The notes under the pieces were generated by a model. It was not told where the DNA came from and did not search any database. It saw only the letters and a list, made by a program, of their open reading frames with translations. A DNA stretch of 64,000 nucleotides from contig JAVBNU010000007.1 in NCBI GenBank assembly GCA_031551265.1, positions 8,255 through 72,254 of the forward strand, written 5' to 3'. The position numbers were made by a program, and so were the translations under genes. This DNA is from JAVBNU01 sp031551265 (GTDB lineage: Bacteria > Cyanobacteriota > Vampirovibrionia > Gastranaerophilales > Gastranaerophilaceae). Positions 25,615-35,496 of this stretch are shown in pieces. The first letter of the stretch is position 1, and each line of letters starts with the position of its first letter.

Positions 25615-26244
25615 ATGAAACCTAATAAAAAAGGATTTACGTATCCACAGATAATGATATTCATGGTAATTTGCGGCATACTCGCTATGATGGCTATCAG
25701 CGCCAAAAACCACATCATGGGTGTTGGCTGTGTCGTTGATGACAATGGTAATTTCCTCGATGCAAATGGTAACGTGGTTGCAAACCGCAATCTATGTGCT
25801 CAGGAAATTATTGTACGACCTGATACTCAGTCGGGAAAATTTTTAGATGATGCTGCAAAAGCTGCATATATTGACAAACACACGCTTGCGGATTCTGATA
25901 AAAATCTCGCTAAATATACTGACTACGTGCGCGATGTACAAATAAGAGGCCCAAAAAATTCACTACCTGCTGCACAACATGATATTGACGGTGATGGTGT
26001 TGTCAGCACTACAGGTGATTATAACGATTTGCAGGCATTAAACATCAACAAAAGAGGCAATGTCGACAAGGTAGAAATAGTAGTCGAGGTTTATCATCGA
26101 AAAGCTGATGGTACAACTATTCCACTAATTACGGTAAGCTCGGCTGATGAGCAAAACTCGCTTACTGCAGGTACTACAACAACAAAATATACTCTTCCTA
26201 TAGTGCGTGATACTGAAACTTTAAGAATTGAACGGAGCAGATAA
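25615..26244 (+). CDS. Prepilin-like protein with atypical cleavage motif
   Basis: 209 residues. MKPNKKG-FTYPQIMIFMVICGILAMMAIS has a basic leader ending in Gly and a hydrophobic helix, as in pilins, but position +5 is Gln rather than Glu. Lack of the +5 Glu is known for minor pilins of the GspK/PilX type. The body has EF-hand-like DIDGDGVVSTTGDYNDLQAL. It starts 25 bases after the giant protein with an AAGGAAA ribosome site, and its stop overlaps the next start by one base (TAATG). I infer that it is a minor pilin, or the partner that caps or anchors the giant protein. Confidence 0.72.
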   Translation: MKPNKKGFTYPQIMIFMVICGILAMMAISAKNHIMGVGCVVDDNGNFLDANGNVVANRNLCAQEIIVRPDTQSGKFLDDAAKAAYIDKHTLADSDKNLAKYTDYVRDVQIRGPKNSLPAAQHDIDGDGVVSTTGDYNDLQALNINKRGNVDKVEIVVEVYHRKADGTTIPLITVSSADEQNSLTAGTTTTKYTLPIVRDTETLRIERSR

Positions 26245-27062
26245 TGGCATACTTTAATAATAAATTGAATCCTAAATCAGCGGCAAATATTGCGGAATTA
26301 GTTGCAACGATGGTAGTTTTAATGATGCTCTCGCTATTTTTCATAAATGCCATCATGAATACAGTTGAAGTAGATCCAAAGACAAATCGTAAAGTAGAAC
26401 CGGGTAAAGGAGAAACTAACCTGAAAGCGATTGATGAATTTCGCGATGCAGCACGTCTCAGAGGTATGGTTAATAAAAAATTAGAAGTGCCTTTGCCCAC
26501 TAATTACCCTAAAGAAGCAGGCTCAGCGTATTATGATGAAGCTACACAAAAAGGGCTTCCCGTTCCCTACGATAAAGCTGTAAGCGCAGACAAGCTGGTT
26601 ATTAGAGTTTATCGTGTTAATACCAACGAAAATTGTGCAGCTTCAAATGATTCCTTCGTATATGTTCCTGATGATTCGGATTCTGACCACCCGTTTCCGC
26701 ATATTGCTTTGAAGGTGGGCAATGAGACAAAAATCATTGACACACCAACGGAAGAGGACGCCAGATTGACGGCTTCAAATCTTATGACTACATATCCTAG
26801 TGTTGTGAAGTTCCTAAAATCAGATACTTACCAAATAGACAGTCTTATGAAATGTCAGGTTGATACAACGAAACGCCAACTCAGATCGAACGGCGCGCTC
26901 GCTACAGTTCCTGCAAATAATAATATTGCAGCTAACCGTGATGGTGATATTACTCTTCCTCTCAGTACTTTTATAGATCCTATCGCAGATAGCAAATTAT
27001 ATTTTTCTATACAAAAACCAATTCTTAAACAACAATTCAGGGATCAAGGCATAATTGATTAA
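26244..27062 (+). CDS. Anchored protein of the giant prepilin operon
   Basis: 272 residues. The N-terminus (KLNPKSAANIAELVATMVVLMMLSLFFINAIMN) places one hydrophobic helix after a short polar leader, with AELVATM recalling a pilin A-E-L start, but no clean Gly/Ala-Phe cleavage site. The remainder is soluble with two Cys (NENCAAS, MKCQVD). It overlaps the preceding stop codon by one base, so it is translationally coupled. A terminator follows at once, so the operon is the three genes 19395-27062. Function unknown; part of a pilus-like or secretion apparatus by context. Confidence 0.65.
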   Translation: MAYFNNKLNPKSAANIAELVATMVVLMMLSLFFINAIMNTVEVDPKTNRKVEPGKGETNLKAIDEFRDAARLRGMVNKKLEVPLPTNYPKEAGSAYYDEATQKGLPVPYDKAVSADKLVIRVYRVNTNENCAASNDSFVYVPDDSDSDHPFPHIALKVGNETKIIDTPTEEDARLTASNLMTTYPSVVKFLKSDTYQIDSLMKCQVDTTKRQLRSNGALATVPANNNIAANRDGDITLPLSTFIDPIADSKLYFSIQKPILKQQFRDQGIID

Positions 27063-27078
27063 ATACAAAGCTTAAAAA

Positions 27079-27111
27079 AATAGGTTGGAGCAGAAACTCT
27101 AACCTATTTTT
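27079..27111 (+). terminator. Terminator of the giant prepilin operon
   Basis: AAATAGGTTGGAG and CTCTAACCTATTTTT form the stem. It starts 17 bases after the stop codon. Confidence 0.8.
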
Positions 27112-27127
27112 CGCGTGTGTAATATTA

Positions 27128-28993
27128 TTAAAAATTGTTGTACTTGTCAACTAATGCAAGATACTCATCCTGGCTGGACTCGATAGCTAATAATTCTTCG
27201 TGCTCTTGCGCATCTTTCGCGCCGTTAACTATTTTTTCTATTTTGCCGACCCCTACTTGAATATTGCTCAACAACTCTTCCGAGGTTTTGGCTATTTCAT
27301 TTGCGTGGCCTGCATTTAGGTGTACAACTTGTTGTATTTGATTTAAGGCAATTGTTATTTGCGAAACACCTGTAGATTGTTCTTTTGAAGAGGTAGCAAT
27401 CTCTTCCAAAAGCCCGCTTACTTTTTGTGCATGCGTGTTAATCTCAACAAGTGAGCTGTTTGCGGTTTTGGATAACTCTTCACAAGTTTCGGATAATCTA
27501 ATATTTTGTTCAATCATTTCAGAAATGTCTTTTGTCGCTTCAGAGGTTCTGTGAGCAAGATTTCGTACCTCTTCGGCAACTACAGAAAATCCTTTACCCG
27601 AATCGCCTGCTCTTGCTGCCTCAACAGCAGCGTTTAAAGCTAATATATTTGTTTGCGATGCTATTTTTCGTATAACTTCAGTGATACCTGCGATGTTTGA
27701 ACTGGATTGTTTTAACTCGCCCATGGCTTGAACCATTTGTTCCATTTGAGCGCCGCTTTGTGTTGCGGCTTGTCGGGTATTATCGGCTAAAGAAACCGCA
27801 TGATGTGTGTTAATATTACTTTGCTCAATGATTGAAGCCGATTCTTCAAGTGTCGCAGACGTTTCCTGTACGGATGCTGCTTGTTCTCTACTGCCCTCAG
27901 CCAGCTTTTGGCTCAAGGCTAAATATGTGTCCGTGCCCGAAGATAAGTTTCTTGCATATTCACTAAGGCCATAAACAACCTCATTAATAGGCTTGGCAAG
28001 GAAATTGCCTAAAAATAAGGCAAGGAACCCGGCTCCTATAATTGTTCCGATGCTTATAATTAATAAAATTAATATTGTTCCTGACATTTTTGAGGGGATA
28101 TTATTTAAAGGTACGTCTATAACTAATGTAAAGCCATTAGGTAGTTTGGAATAAGACAGTACATGTGTGCTCAACCCGATTCTATATTGAGTAAAACCTT
28201 GTTGATTTTTTGTGTCTTGGAGAAACTTATAAACTCCGTTCTTGGCACTTGTAACACTTGCCCCTACTTCATATTCGTCTGTTGATACAAATCTATTTTG
28301 ATCATCTAATAAAAATACACTGGTGTTTTTATATAGTTTAGCCGAGCTTAAAATTTCTGTTAATGCGCTCAACTCAACGTCCATACCGCCAACACCCAGT
28401 AAAAACCCGTTTTTATAGATAGGCACTGAATATGTTATCATAGGAATTTTTGTATCAGGATCCTCATATGGAGGCATCCACATTGCTTTTTTAGCTCTTA
28501 TTGGTTCAAAGTACCATGCGTTATCTTCATCGTCAGTGATTGGATTGTTAACCATCATCCTTTTTACGACACTATTTTCATCCTGAACGAACCAGGCACC
28601 ATCATATGGTGGTGCATAATCCTGATTAAAATAGAAAAATCCTGCAACAACCCATGGAATATCGTCAGTTAATTGTCTTGGGAATAGTCTTATTTTCGCG
28701 TACTCAACCTCGCTGCTGCCTCTCAGTATCTCCAATTGCGATTTTGTCTCTACACCGGTCGTTTTTGTGATGAGTTCTGCCATTAAATGAGCCGATGTCT
28801 CAACTCGTGCTAATTTAGCATAAACCTTTTCGGCTGTGTTATTTGCGTTTAAGATAAACGAGTTTTGAGTCGCATCTGAGATGATTTGCCTGCTCTTTAT
28901 AATAGCAACACAACTCATTATCGCCGCTACAGCAAATGACAAGACAAGCATGCTGATGACAATTTTATATTTTAAAGACTTTCCTTTTAACAT
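27128..28993 (-). CDS. Methyl-accepting chemotaxis protein with Cache-type sensor
   Basis: A 621-residue receptor. It has a transmembrane helix at about residues 10-32, a periplasmic double-Cache-like domain (PYDGAWFVQDENSV, WYFEPIRAKKAMWMPPYEDP, then ITYSVPIYKNGFLLGVGGMDVEL), and a second helix near 308-330 (ILILLIISIGTIIGAGFLALF). The cytoplasmic signalling domain has the hairpin tip IASQTNILALNAAVEAARAG. PYEDP and GGMDVEL are typical of amino-acid- or carboxylate-sensing dCache domains, but the ligand is not certain. A good AGGAGA precedes ATG 28993. No CheA, CheW or CheY is in the window; one CheR-like gene lies at 44312. Confidence 0.9.
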   Translation of the reverse strand: MLKGKSLKYKIVISMLVLSFAVAAIMSCVAIIKSRQIISDATQNSFILNANNTAEKVYAKLARVETSAHLMAELITKTTGVETKSQLEILRGSSEVEYAKIRLFPRQLTDDIPWVVAGFFYFNQDYAPPYDGAWFVQDENSVVKRMMVNNPITDDEDNAWYFEPIRAKKAMWMPPYEDPDTKIPMITYSVPIYKNGFLLGVGGMDVELSALTEILSSAKLYKNTSVFLLDDQNRFVSTDEYEVGASVTSAKNGVYKFLQDTKNQQGFTQYRIGLSTHVLSYSKLPNGFTLVIDVPLNNIPSKMSGTILILLIISIGTIIGAGFLALFLGNFLAKPINEVVYGLSEYARNLSSGTDTYLALSQKLAEGSREQAASVQETSATLEESASIIEQSNINTHHAVSLADNTRQAATQSGAQMEQMVQAMGELKQSSSNIAGITEVIRKIASQTNILALNAAVEAARAGDSGKGFSVVAEEVRNLAHRTSEATKDISEMIEQNIRLSETCEELSKTANSSLVEINTHAQKVSGLLEEIATSSKEQSTGVSQITIALNQIQQVVHLNAGHANEIAKTSEELLSNIQVGVGKIEKIVNGAKDAQEHEELLAIESSQDEYLALVDKYNNF

Positions 28994-29160
28994 CTATTCT
29001 TTCTCCTGAATTTAATATGAGGCTTATTGTGCCCTTTAAAATCGTGATGGTATATATTAACATTTTAATTTTAAAACACATAATAAGTCAATAATATTTA
29101 CAATCTATATATTATGGAAAAGTATATGATTTTTTTCTTCATTTAAGAATTATTCTTTTA

Positions 29161-30576
29161 TTAGAAATTGATAGTTGATCTAAATCCAAAGGCAAATGCG
29201 TTTTGAGTTTGGCCGTTTGGTCTGTAAACAAACTGCGCGAAAGGCATAAGCGAAAGCCATTTAGTTAATTGTATTTTGTAAAAACCCTCAATGACGTTTT
29301 CGACTCCGTATCTGCCATCATCAGGTATATTTTTAAGATTACCGCTGAATTTTGCAATAGCTGTACCTATTCCGGCTACGTCCTCATCGCGATTTGGAAT
29401 TAAACCTTTGTACATAAGCGCTGCACCATAATATGTGGAGGCTTCGGCTCTGTTTTTCGGCGCCATGCTCAATTGCCCTAAAACGTACAGACCTTGTGTG
29501 TCTTCGGCATCTTCTTTATTCTCTTTCCACACCATTTGTTCACTTTCAACGTACCAGCCGAAAGTTTGCGCTCTCTCGACATCTCTTGTGCTTAATTCAG
29601 CAACATGCCCGGTGTGTAACCAGCCGCCGAATAATAGTGTACCCGGCAAATCCCATTTATTGTGCCTGATACCAATCTCCTGGATAAGAAAAGACGCTTT
29701 GTCGTCTCCAAATGCAGTGTTAAACCCTGTTGTGCTGCCTACTGCGTTCCCGTCGTACCAGCCTGATCTTAAAGACAGCCAATCAGTTGGGTTAATTTTT
29801 AAAACCATACCCAACGCAGGGTCAGGATACGCTGGCAAGGGTATATTTGGCATAAAATATGCATGTGAATTGTTTACAAAATTCGTTGCCATATCCAGCA
29901 CCATAAAGTCGTAGCAACCATCTTGCTTACCTATTTTATATTGTATTTTATTATCAAAAAATCCCTGTTCAAACCAGTATTCGCTCACTTGAGCGAAATC
30001 TCTCGGGTCATCATAGGCATCCAAGTACTGAAATGCGCCGATATATTCGTCATTTAGCCCGGTTCCTATTTTTTGTTGATATCTAACAACTGCTTGCCCG
30101 TTTTTCCATAATCCCATTTTTTCGGTATCTAAAATGAGGGCAGCGTCGATTACGCCAAAGTATTTAAATGGATGCTTATGCTTATCAATACCACCATACA
30201 GTTTCATCGCTGAGTCAGATAAGTACGTAGCTTCAACGGTCACACCGTGCTCTTCTAACTTAGTTCTCAGCCCCCACCAGTCGCCTGTCGCATAATCACC
30301 TTCCAACCAACGTCTTAGAACCCCTTCCTGAGCTACGCCTTCCGGCTCAATAGGTGTTACCTGAACGCCGCCGTGAAGATCTGCCGCATCAATGATATTG
30401 GGGTCAGTCTCTAACGTTATAACCGACAAGTCTATATCTGAAAGAGATTCGTCGATTTTAATCTCTGAAATCTCAGCCTCAACAGTCTGCTCGATTTGCT
30501 CATTTGCATAAGTAATACAAGAATTAGTACCTGCTAACAAAAGAGTTACAGCTAAAACTACAATATATTTTTTCAT
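29161..30576 (-). CDS. OprB-family carbohydrate porin
   Basis: About 471 residues with signal peptide (MKKYIVVLAVTLLLAGTNSCITYA). OprB features are RRWLEGDYATGDWWGLRTKLEEHGV, then FFDNKIQYKIGKQD, FVNNSHAYFMP and the terminal strand QNAFAFGFRSTINF ending in Phe. The last Phe is the usual signal for outer-membrane barrel insertion. Such porins pass sugars across the outer membrane and are common in cyanobacteria, usually with an SLH domain; I see no SLH domain here. GTG 30585 is in frame, but ATG 30576 gives a proper signal peptide. Monocistronic. Confidence 0.85.
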   Translation of the reverse strand: MKKYIVVLAVTLLLAGTNSCITYANEQIEQTVEAEISEIKIDESLSDIDLSVITLETDPNIIDAADLHGGVQVTPIEPEGVAQEGVLRRWLEGDYATGDWWGLRTKLEEHGVTVEATYLSDSAMKLYGGIDKHKHPFKYFGVIDAALILDTEKMGLWKNGQAVVRYQQKIGTGLNDEYIGAFQYLDAYDDPRDFAQVSEYWFEQGFFDNKIQYKIGKQDGCYDFMVLDMATNFVNNSHAYFMPNIPLPAYPDPALGMVLKINPTDWLSLRSGWYDGNAVGSTTGFNTAFGDDKASFLIQEIGIRHNKWDLPGTLLFGGWLHTGHVAELSTRDVERAQTFGWYVESEQMVWKENKEDAEDTQGLYVLGQLSMAPKNRAEASTYYGAALMYKGLIPNRDEDVAGIGTAIAKFSGNLKNIPDDGRYGVENVIEGFYKIQLTKWLSLMPFAQFVYRPNGQTQNAFAFGFRSTINF

Positions 30577-30698
30577 ATTCCACACTTAATCCATTAATAT
30601 TCTATTAACTATGGTTCAATTATATATTCTCTTCCTGTTCTTAAATTCATTTTAATACTGTATCTTTTTATATAAACTCTCATACTAAAGTATGTATT

Positions 30699-31517
30699 TT
30701 AAAAAGGTAAATTATCAAAATCAAAATCATCTATCTCAATCGGCTCACGCCACGCTTTTTCACGTGCAGCAACGCTTTCTTTGCTAAAATATAACTTTTT
30801 GTCTTGCTCTATTTTGCGCCATAACTCCCCGTTTTTCCGATGTTGCACGTTTAAAAAGGCATCACATTCTGCTGTTTTAGCATCCTGCCAGGGAAATACT
30901 TTCATAATGGCAACATTGAATCTGTTAACATTACGGCTTATCGCACGATCACGAGCAGTTTCCATTGGCCTGAAGCCTTCATTAAGCTCGCCTTCGCTAA
31001 ACCTATTCTTTTTAACACCCGCAATAGCTTCAGCATATAGCTTTCGTACTTTATCTGGAAGGCTGGCACCGGTTATTTGTGCGTCTCGAACATATCCAAT
31101 AGTAAATTCGGCATCTTGCAGCACACGAGCTTTTTTGCGCAACTCGGGGTTAATTAATGAGGCTAGCTGAGAAAACCCATTGTGCAAATCTATGCGTAAT
31201 TTTTCAACTCGAGAAATCGCAGGCATAAATGCCTCTAAATACGGGTGTTCCTTTTTTAATTCAGGAGTGATTTCTTTCGCAAATCTGCGGGTAGCATCAC
31301 TCACGTATTCATTGTTCACTTTAAGCAATAAGTAATCACTTTCAGAATTGTTTAAAAAATACTTCAGTGGGCGATCCAAGCTATGTCTGGCTTCTTTTGG
31401 CAACAACTTTACTGCATTAGCCATACCCCAAAAACCGTTAGGCGACCATTGTTGCATAATTCTGGAGTTTTCATACATTCTAAAGTTATATAATTCCAAA
31501 CAATTTATTTTAAACAT
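30699..31517 (-). CDS. Uncharacterised 272-residue protein
   Basis: I do not recognise the family. It is soluble, helix-rich and basic, with no signal peptide or membrane segment. Features are KLLPKEARHSLDRPLKYFL near the start, long helices such as RVEKLRIDLHNGFSQLASL, an Arg-rich middle (ETARDRAISRNVNRF) and an acidic tail (EPIEIDDFDFDNLPF). AAGGA lies before ATG 31517. It begins 24 bases after the DEAD-box helicase gene on the same strand, so the two may be co-transcribed and a link to RNA is possible, but that is only context. Confidence 0.6.
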   Translation of the reverse strand: MFKINCLELYNFRMYENSRIMQQWSPNGFWGMANAVKLLPKEARHSLDRPLKYFLNNSESDYLLLKVNNEYVSDATRRFAKEITPELKKEHPYLEAFMPAISRVEKLRIDLHNGFSQLASLINPELRKKARVLQDAEFTIGYVRDAQITGASLPDKVRKLYAEAIAGVKKNRFSEGELNEGFRPMETARDRAISRNVNRFNVAIMKVFPWQDAKTAECDAFLNVQHRKNGELWRKIEQDKKLYFSKESVAAREKAWREPIEIDDFDFDNLPF

Positions 31518-31541
31518 CCGACGATATTCCTTCCTAGTCTT

Positions 31542-33071
31542 TTACCACGATTTTGTTTTTCTACGAGAGCGTGATTTTTTACCGGGTTTTTGAATGTCCA
31601 TAAATTTCGCAAAATGATTTTTTACAGCTTCAGAGGACTGTTTTGCCGAATCAAAAGATGGTTTTTTTGAACCTGCAGAAGATTTTCTTTTTCTGTTGTT
31701 AGAGAAAGATTTTTTCGAACCACCTTCACTGTGCTCAAATGTTGGCTGCTCTGCAACAAATTTTCTGTTTATTTTCATTTGCTCTTTTTTCGTCAACATT
31801 TTGTACAACGCAGCGGCAATATCAAGCTCTGACATATTTTCGTCCATTAATGCCAAAATTCTTGATTTATACTCATCCAAATCAGCGTTCATTACTATTT
31901 CCCTGATTTCGTTGCTATGTTTATCAAATCGTGCATTATTTAGCTCTTGGACGGTTGGGCATTCTTTTTGGGTAATTTTGAATCCGTTAGAACGCTCAAT
32001 GCGTTTTAACGCATTAATTTGTCCTCTTGATATGAACGAAAATGCCAGGCCTGAGTTCCCTGCGCGGCCGGTTCTGCCGATTCTGTGGATATAATCTTCG
32101 TCATCTCTTGGCAAGTCATAATTGAAAACAGCATCAAGATTTTTAACATCAATTCCTCGTCCCGCAACGTCTGTAGCCACAAGAAGTTTTACAATCCCTT
32201 TTTGGAATGCTCTCATAACCTTTTCACGCTGATTTTGGTTTAAATCGCCGTGGATAGAATCTGCGTGAAACCCCCTGAGTTTCAAATTCTCAACCACTTT
32301 ATCGACATTGCTTTTTGTATTGCAAAAAACAAGCGCCTGATTAATCATATGCATATCAATCAGTCTTGTTAGCAATTCAGGCTTGTCTCTTTCGCTCAAT
32401 TCCAAATAAAATTGCTCAATATTAGGAATACTTTTCAAATTATCCAAAACGTCAATCGTGAAAGGAGTTTTTTGGAATTTTTTGGCAATTTCCACAATAT
32501 TTTTCTCCATAGTCGCAGAGAATAAAACCGTTTGTCTCTCAGGATTTGATTGTTCAAGAATCGTATGTAAATCTTCTCTAAAGCCCATATCGAGCATCTC
32601 ATCAGCTTCATCAAGAATCGCAATTTTGATATCATTTAAACTGATTGTGCCACGCTTCATATGATCCATCAGCCTGCCCGGTGTCGCAATGAGGACTTGG
32701 GGCTTACGATGCAGTGCGTTGAATTGCTTTTCAATCTGCTGACCACCATACACAGATACAGCGCTGATTCTGTCATTGTATTTTATTAGTTTATCAACTT
32801 CTTTATGAGCCTGAATAACAAGTTCGCGAGTCGGACAAAGAATTAAAACCTGAATATTTTTATTATCCGTTTCAATTTTTTGCAAAGCAGGTATCGTGAA
32901 TGCAACGGTTTTACCGCTGCCGGTCGGCGCCATTGCGATAATATCTTCACCGGCCATAATTCTCGGAATAGCCTCAATTTGGATTTCCGAGGGGATTTCA
33001 AAATTCAAATCAGAAATAGCTTCCTGAATAAATCCATGTAAATTTAATTGTTCAAAAGTTGGGGTAGTCAT
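31542..33071 (-). CDS. DEAD-box RNA helicase (DeaD/CshA type)
   Basis: A 509-residue ATP-dependent RNA helicase. Motifs in order: Phe at residue 6 and a Q-motif (IPSEIQIEAIP), APTGSGKT (I), PTRELVIQ (Ia), TPGRL (Ib), DEAD (II), SAT (III), ATDVAGRGID (V), HRIGRTGRAG (VI). A dimerisation-like segment follows near residues 375-440, then a basic Ser/Lys/Arg-rich tail (NNRKRKSSAGSKK, KKSRSRRKTKSW) for RNA binding. Length and tail fit DeaD/CshA proteins that act in ribosome assembly, mRNA decay and cold adaptation. AAAGGAAA is rather far (about 14 bases) upstream of the ATG. Confidence 0.93.
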   Translation of the reverse strand: MTTPTFEQLNLHGFIQEAISDLNFEIPSEIQIEAIPRIMAGEDIIAMAPTGSGKTVAFTIPALQKIETDNKNIQVLILCPTRELVIQAHKEVDKLIKYNDRISAVSVYGGQQIEKQFNALHRKPQVLIATPGRLMDHMKRGTISLNDIKIAILDEADEMLDMGFREDLHTILEQSNPERQTVLFSATMEKNIVEIAKKFQKTPFTIDVLDNLKSIPNIEQFYLELSERDKPELLTRLIDMHMINQALVFCNTKSNVDKVVENLKLRGFHADSIHGDLNQNQREKVMRAFQKGIVKLLVATDVAGRGIDVKNLDAVFNYDLPRDDEDYIHRIGRTGRAGNSGLAFSFISRGQINALKRIERSNGFKITQKECPTVQELNNARFDKHSNEIREIVMNADLDEYKSRILALMDENMSELDIAAALYKMLTKKEQMKINRKFVAEQPTFEHSEGGSKKSFSNNRKRKSSAGSKKPSFDSAKQSSEAVKNHFAKFMDIQKPGKKSRSRRKTKSW

Positions 33072-33279
33072 AATGTTATAGTGTTTCCTTTAAAATACTC
33101 TTTTACTTGCCAGAATGCAAAAAGAGCTAAAGTTACATTATGGAGATAAAATATCTATTACAATAATAACACAAATATGAAAACTTCAACCCTGTGCTCC
33201 AAATTATTCACCTTGGCAATTGCGCTAAATGGGGCGTGATTTTAAAATGACAAAGCAACTCAATAATCGGGAGTGAATA

Positions 33280-34530
33280 ATGAAACTCGAGGAAATGAAA
33301 TTTGAAGACATCATGAGCAGTAATGATGGAGAGCTTTTTGAAAAAACAAAAATATTGTCTGAAGTTTTAACCAGTAGAGCTACAGGTAACGAAGGTTTGG
33401 GGGTGCAGATTTTGGAAAAAATATCACCTCAGCCGTTTATCAAAGAAAAAAATGGGAGAGTTCATCAGGTTATTATGCTGGGCTCTAACTCATACTTGAA
33501 TTTAACCACTCATCCTCAGGTTATGGAAGGTGCTCGGAAAGCGCTGGAAAAGTATGGTTACGGAATGGGTGCAGTATCACTATATGCTGGCATTACTGAT
33601 TTACACAAAGAACTTGAAGCAAGAATCGCGGCTTTTCATAATTGCGAAGATGCAATTTTGTTCCCAAGCGGCTACGGTACAAATGTTGGCGTAATTTCGG
33701 CATTATGCGCTGAAGGCAACATTATAATCAACGATAGTGCGAATCACTCATCAATATTCGACGGGTGCCGTTTATCAGGCGCAGATATCAAAGTCTACCC
33801 CCATGGCAATTTGAAATATCTGGAAAAAATACTTTCCGAAATCCCTGATTCACAAAAAGGGCGCTTAATTATAACTGACGGCGTTTTTTCTATGCACGGT
33901 GATATGGCGAAACTTGACGAAATATATGAACTTGCGAAAAAATATAACGCGAGACTAATGGTTGATGATGCCCATGGTGTTGGCATTGTTGGGCCAACAG
34001 GCAGAGGAACGGCAGAACATTTTAATCTGCTGGGTAAAATTGACCTAAACATCGGAATGCTAAGCAAAACCCCTGGTGCGATCGGTGGCTACTGTGCCGC
34101 GACAAAAGAAGTCGTTGATTATTTAAGACTGTATTCACGCACATATTTTTTCTCAACTGCAATCCCTGCACCGATTGTAGGAGGCTTAATTGAAGTATTC
34201 AAATTACTTGAAAATGACGAAGCCGGCAGAGCAGAATTGTGGGAGAACATAAATTACATAAAAAATTCTCTTGATGAGCGTGGTTTCAACACAGGTGGAA
34301 CTGAGTCGGGCATAATCCCAATTATTGTCGGTGATGAGGATAAATTAATTCGCATGTGTAACGAATTACGCGCAGAAGGCGTATATACAAATATTGTTAC
34401 GTATCCTGCGGTCAGGCGAAAAGAGTGCAGGATAAGGTTATGCGCGATGAAAGATTTGACAAAAGAGGAAATTGACAAAGCCATAGATATCATTACCCAA
34501 AAAGGCAGAGAGTATGGACTTATCGAATAA
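33280..34530 (+). CDS. Alpha-oxoamine synthase, serine-palmitoyltransferase-like candidate
   Basis: A 416-residue PLP enzyme of the KBL/BioF/HemA/SPT family. It condenses an amino acid with an acyl-CoA or acyl-ACP with loss of CO2. NHSSIFDGCR holds the PLP-stacking His region, DDAHGVGIVGPTGRG the Asp that binds the pyridine N, and GMLSKTPGAIGGY the Schiff-base Lys. The N-terminal 60 residues precede the core (VIMLGSNSYLNLTTHPQV). The choice between AON synthase, KBL and serine palmitoyltransferase cannot be made on motifs alone. The overlapping epimerase/reductase gene and nearby GNAT-fold genes match a bacterial ceramide pathway (Spt, CerR, bCerS), and no bio genes are near. Its stop lies 17 bases inside the next gene. 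Confidence 0.85.
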   Translation: MKLEEMKFEDIMSSNDGELFEKTKILSEVLTSRATGNEGLGVQILEKISPQPFIKEKNGRVHQVIMLGSNSYLNLTTHPQVMEGARKALEKYGYGMGAVSLYAGITDLHKELEARIAAFHNCEDAILFPSGYGTNVGVISALCAEGNIIINDSANHSSIFDGCRLSGADIKVYPHGNLKYLEKILSEIPDSQKGRLIITDGVFSMHGDMAKLDEIYELAKKYNARLMVDDAHGVGIVGPTGRGTAEHFNLLGKIDLNIGMLSKTPGAIGGYCAATKEVVDYLRLYSRTYFFSTAIPAPIVGGLIEVFKLLENDEAGRAELWENINYIKNSLDERGFNTGGTESGIIPIIVGDEDKLIRMCNELRAEGVYTNIVTYPAVRRKECRIRLCAMKDLTKEEIDKAIDIITQKGREYGLIE

Positions 34531-35494
34531 AACCGTTTTAATTACCGGTGCGGGCGGTTTTATAGGACAACATATTGTTGAAATTTTTACAAAACATCAT
34601 TGGAAAGTCTACGCGTTAATACATAATAATTTGCCTGAAAAGTTTTTACAAAATTCCAATATCGAAATAATTAAAGGTGATATTTTATCAGAAAATATTT
34701 TATCCGAAATAATAAAAATAATTGGTAAACAGCCTGAAATTGTTGTACACGCTGCCGGCTTGGCATCAGACGTCGGTAATGATGAAGTCTATAAAAAAAT
34801 TAACTTTGAGTCTGTTAAAACTTTTTCTAAACTTCCCGCTGAAAAATTTATTTTTATTTCGACAACGGATGTTTACGGCTTAAAAGATTTTAATGGGGAG
34901 GATGAAGAGACACTAACCCACGAAAACAAGCCTTTAAGTCCTTATCCAAAATACAAAATTAAAAGCGAAAAATGGATAAAAGAAAATATTGAAAAAAACA
35001 AATACGTAATTATCAGACCTGCAGCAGTTTGGGGCGAGGGCGATAAAACGCTTTTGCGTCGTGTTGTGAGTTTTTTGAAAATGTCACCTTTTATCGTAAA
35101 TTTCGGGAAATGGCAGGGTAAAAACCGCTGGCCGCTGGCTGATGTCAAAAATATTGCCAAAGTTGTTTATACAACGGCAATTTGCAATGATTTTGACGGT
35201 GAAGCAATAAATATCATTGACGAAAAGAGAACTTCTGTAAATGAATACTATGAACAGGTCGGTGTGGAATATTTTCCTGAAAAAACATTTAAATCAATAA
35301 CTTTACCGTTTTGGTTTGGGAAAGTAATCGGTAAAATTTCTACGATTCTCTCAAATTTACTCGGGCGCACGACTGAATTATTCGACCCAACTTTTTACTC
35401 GGTACATCACGTTGCGTGTAATCTGGATTTTAGCTGCCAAAAACAAAATGATGTTTTGAGCAAATACGAAGAACTAAGCAGACGCACAGCCTAA
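34514..35494 (+). CDS. NAD-dependent epimerase/dehydratase-like reductase (CerR-like candidate)
   Basis: A 326-residue extended short-chain dehydrogenase. The N-terminal ITGAGGFIGQH is the GxxGxxG nucleotide loop, STTDVYG precedes the active site, and SPYPKYKIKSEKW contains the Tyr-x3-Lys pair. RPAAVWGEGDKTLL is the usual downstream motif. The C-terminal region (FGKVIGKISTILSNLLGR) is hydrophobic and may touch the membrane or a lipid. It overlaps the alpha-oxoamine synthase gene by 17 bases, so the products probably act in one pathway. In Caulobacter a protein of this superfamily, CerR, reduces the 3-keto group in ceramide synthesis, which would fit. A sugar-nucleotide epimerase is the alternative. 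Confidence 0.82.
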   Translation: MDLSNKTVLITGAGGFIGQHIVEIFTKHHWKVYALIHNNLPEKFLQNSNIEIIKGDILSENILSEIIKIIGKQPEIVVHAAGLASDVGNDEVYKKINFESVKTFSKLPAEKFIFISTTDVYGLKDFNGEDEETLTHENKPLSPYPKYKIKSEKWIKENIEKNKYVIIRPAAVWGEGDKTLLRRVVSFLKMSPFIVNFGKWQGKNRWPLADVKNIAKVVYTTAICNDFDGEAINIIDEKRTSVNEYYEQVGVEYFPEKTFKSITLPFWFGKVIGKISTILSNLLGRTTELFDPTFYSVHHVACNLDFSCQKQNDVLSKYEELSRRTA

Positions 35495-35496
35495 TT

